Of a stretch of DNA of 7,300 nt, positions 6,759 to 7,300 are shown in pieces (positions within the stretch are counted from its first letter, which is position 1; the number at the start of each line of letters is the position of its first letter). Source of the DNA: Clostridiales bacterium (GTDB taxonomy: Bacteria > Bacillota > Clostridia > Christensenellales > Aristaeellaceae); contig JAAZBR010000106.1 in NCBI GenBank assembly GCA_012513735.1, forward strand, positions 1 to 7,300, read 5' to 3'. The notes beneath the pieces are model-generated. The model saw nothing but the letters and a program-made list of their open reading frames with translations, ran no database searches and had not been told where the DNA came from. A program made the translations under genes and the position numbers.

Positions 6759-6763
6759 CCTCC
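6759..6763 (-). promoter_or_regulatory. Ribosome binding site of the PPi-type phosphofructokinase
   Basis: Minus-strand GGAGG, 5 bases before the ATG. The 25 bases upstream of it (about 6765-6790) are notably A+T-rich, with TATTAT and TATATC words that could form a -10 box, but no -35 at proper spacing was found, so no promoter is called. Confidence 0.7.
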
Positions 6764-6792
6764 GTACAGAATAATAGGATATAGATAAAGCA

Positions 6793-6884
6793 AGGCGGAG
6801 GAAGAAGGCATCCCGGCGGCCCGGCCCTACAACCCTTTCAGGGCGCCGGGGCCTCAGGCCACCCGTGCCGATTTCCGTCCGCCT
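6793..6884 (-). repeat. Nested inverted repeat filling the fba to PPi-phosphofructokinase gap
   Basis: The outer stem pairs 6793-6803 with 6873-6884 (11 bp, one bulged G). A short middle stem pairs GGCA 6807-6810 with TGCC 6866-6869. The inner stem pairs 6812-6822 with 6841-6850 (10 bp, one bulged G) around an 18-base loop, and a small GGCC-TCA-GGCC hairpin (6850-6860) sits beside it. On the minus strand it starts 8 bases after the fba stop and is followed by TTGCTTTATC, a weak U-rich stretch. It could be an fba terminator, a structured leader of the next gene, or a copy of a dispersed palindromic repeat. The pairing is seen; the role is not known. Confidence 0.6.
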
Positions 6885-6892
6885 GATAACCT

Positions 6893-7300
6893 TTATGCCT
6901 TGTTGTTGCAGCCCAGCACGTTGACGATTTTATGACGCACCATGTCCCGGAGGGCGGCACGCGCATCGGTCAGGTACTGACGGGGATCGAAGTGCTCGGG
7001 ATGCTCTGCAAAATGCTTGCGGATCATGGCGGTGAAGGCCAGGCGCAGGTCACTGTCGATGTTGATCTTGCACACGGCCATACGGGCAGCCTGGCGCAGC
7101 ATGCTCTCGGGCACGCCCTGGGCACCGTCCAGCTTGCCGCCGTATTGGTTGATCATGTCCACATACTCGGGGATGACGCTGCTGGCGCCGTGGAGTACGA
7201 TGGGGAACTGGGGCAGCCTTCTCTCGACCTCTTCCAGAATGTCAAAGCGCAGCTTAGGCTCGCCCTTGAACTTAAACGCGCCATGGCTGGTGCCGATGGC
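6893..7300 (-). CDS. fba: Class II fructose-bisphosphate aldolase, C-terminal part (5' end outside window)
   Basis: Cleaves fructose 1,6-bisphosphate to dihydroxyacetone phosphate and glyceraldehyde 3-phosphate, or the reverse in gluconeogenesis; a cytosolic zinc-dependent enzyme. The minus-strand frame is open to the right edge and gives 135 residues: AIGTSHGAFKFKG at the edge (phosphate and metal-binding region), then PIVLHGASSV with a zinc-ligand His, GVPESMLRQAA, and AVCKINIDSDLRLAFTA, whose NIDSD segment holds phosphate- and substrate-binding residues. The C-terminus reads HKIVNVLGCNNKA. About 170-190 N-terminal residues lie beyond the window. The ATG at 7160-7162 is internal, since family signatures continue upstream of it. 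It is the first visible gene of a minus-strand glycolytic run whose next gene makes or consumes its substrate. Confidence 0.95.
   Translation of the reverse strand, partial: AIGTSHGAFKFKGEPKLRFDILEEVERRLPQFPIVLHGASSVIPEYVDMINQYGGKLDGAQGVPESMLRQAARMAVCKINIDSDLRLAFTAMIRKHFAEHPEHFDPRQYLTDARAALRDMVRHKIVNVLGCNNKA

Noticed and set aside
6142..6774. Plus-strand open frame of 210 codons opposite the PPi-type phosphofructokinase
   Set aside because: Antisense shadow with no ribosome binding site of note; it ends just upstream of the real gene's start region.

Overview
The window is compact, G+C-rich bacterial DNA made almost entirely of housekeeping genes. Strong GGAGG-type ribosome binding sites, a thymidylate synthase of the Bacillus subtilis ThyA type, a CtpE-like P-type ATPase, and an ATP-type plus a pyrophosphate-type phosphofructokinase together suggest an anaerobic, high-G+C member of the Bacillota, perhaps a gut Clostridia lineage. 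That placement is inference. No tRNA, rRNA, CRISPR, transposase, phage gene or toxin-antitoxin pair was seen.

Left half, plus strand. The window opens inside the 3' end of gpmI (cofactor-independent phosphoglycerate mutase, 1-351), which is followed by a palindromic terminator-like hairpin (372-399). A complete CtpE-like P-type cation ATPase follows (best start 435, stop 2840). A 59-bp gap then holds a well-formed extended -10 promoter (2847-2875) and drives a two-gene folate/thymidylate operon: thyA (2900-3727) and folA (3737-4252), 9 bp apart. ThyA makes dTMP and oxidises methylene-tetrahydrofolate to dihydrofolate, and DHFR reduces the dihydrofolate back, so the pair forms a closed cycle.

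Right half, minus strand. Three glycolytic genes run right to left: the C-terminal part of class II fructose-bisphosphate aldolase (fba, 6893-7300, running off the window edge), a phosphofructokinase with pyrophosphate-type active-site residues (5536-6753), and an ATP-type phosphofructokinase (pfkA, 4295-5353). A 13-bp perfect hairpin terminator (5484-5519) and a promoter (5422-5450) separate the two kinases into different transcription units. A strongly nested inverted repeat (6793-6884) fills the gap between fba and the pyrophosphate-type enzyme. With gpmI at the left edge, four of the seven genes belong to glycolysis or gluconeogenesis.

No wholly new system is visible. The points most worth a second look are the ATP/PPi phosphofructokinase pair beside aldolase, the nested structured intergenic element, the divergent active-site surroundings of ThyA and DHFR, and the unassigned ion specificity of the P-type ATPase.
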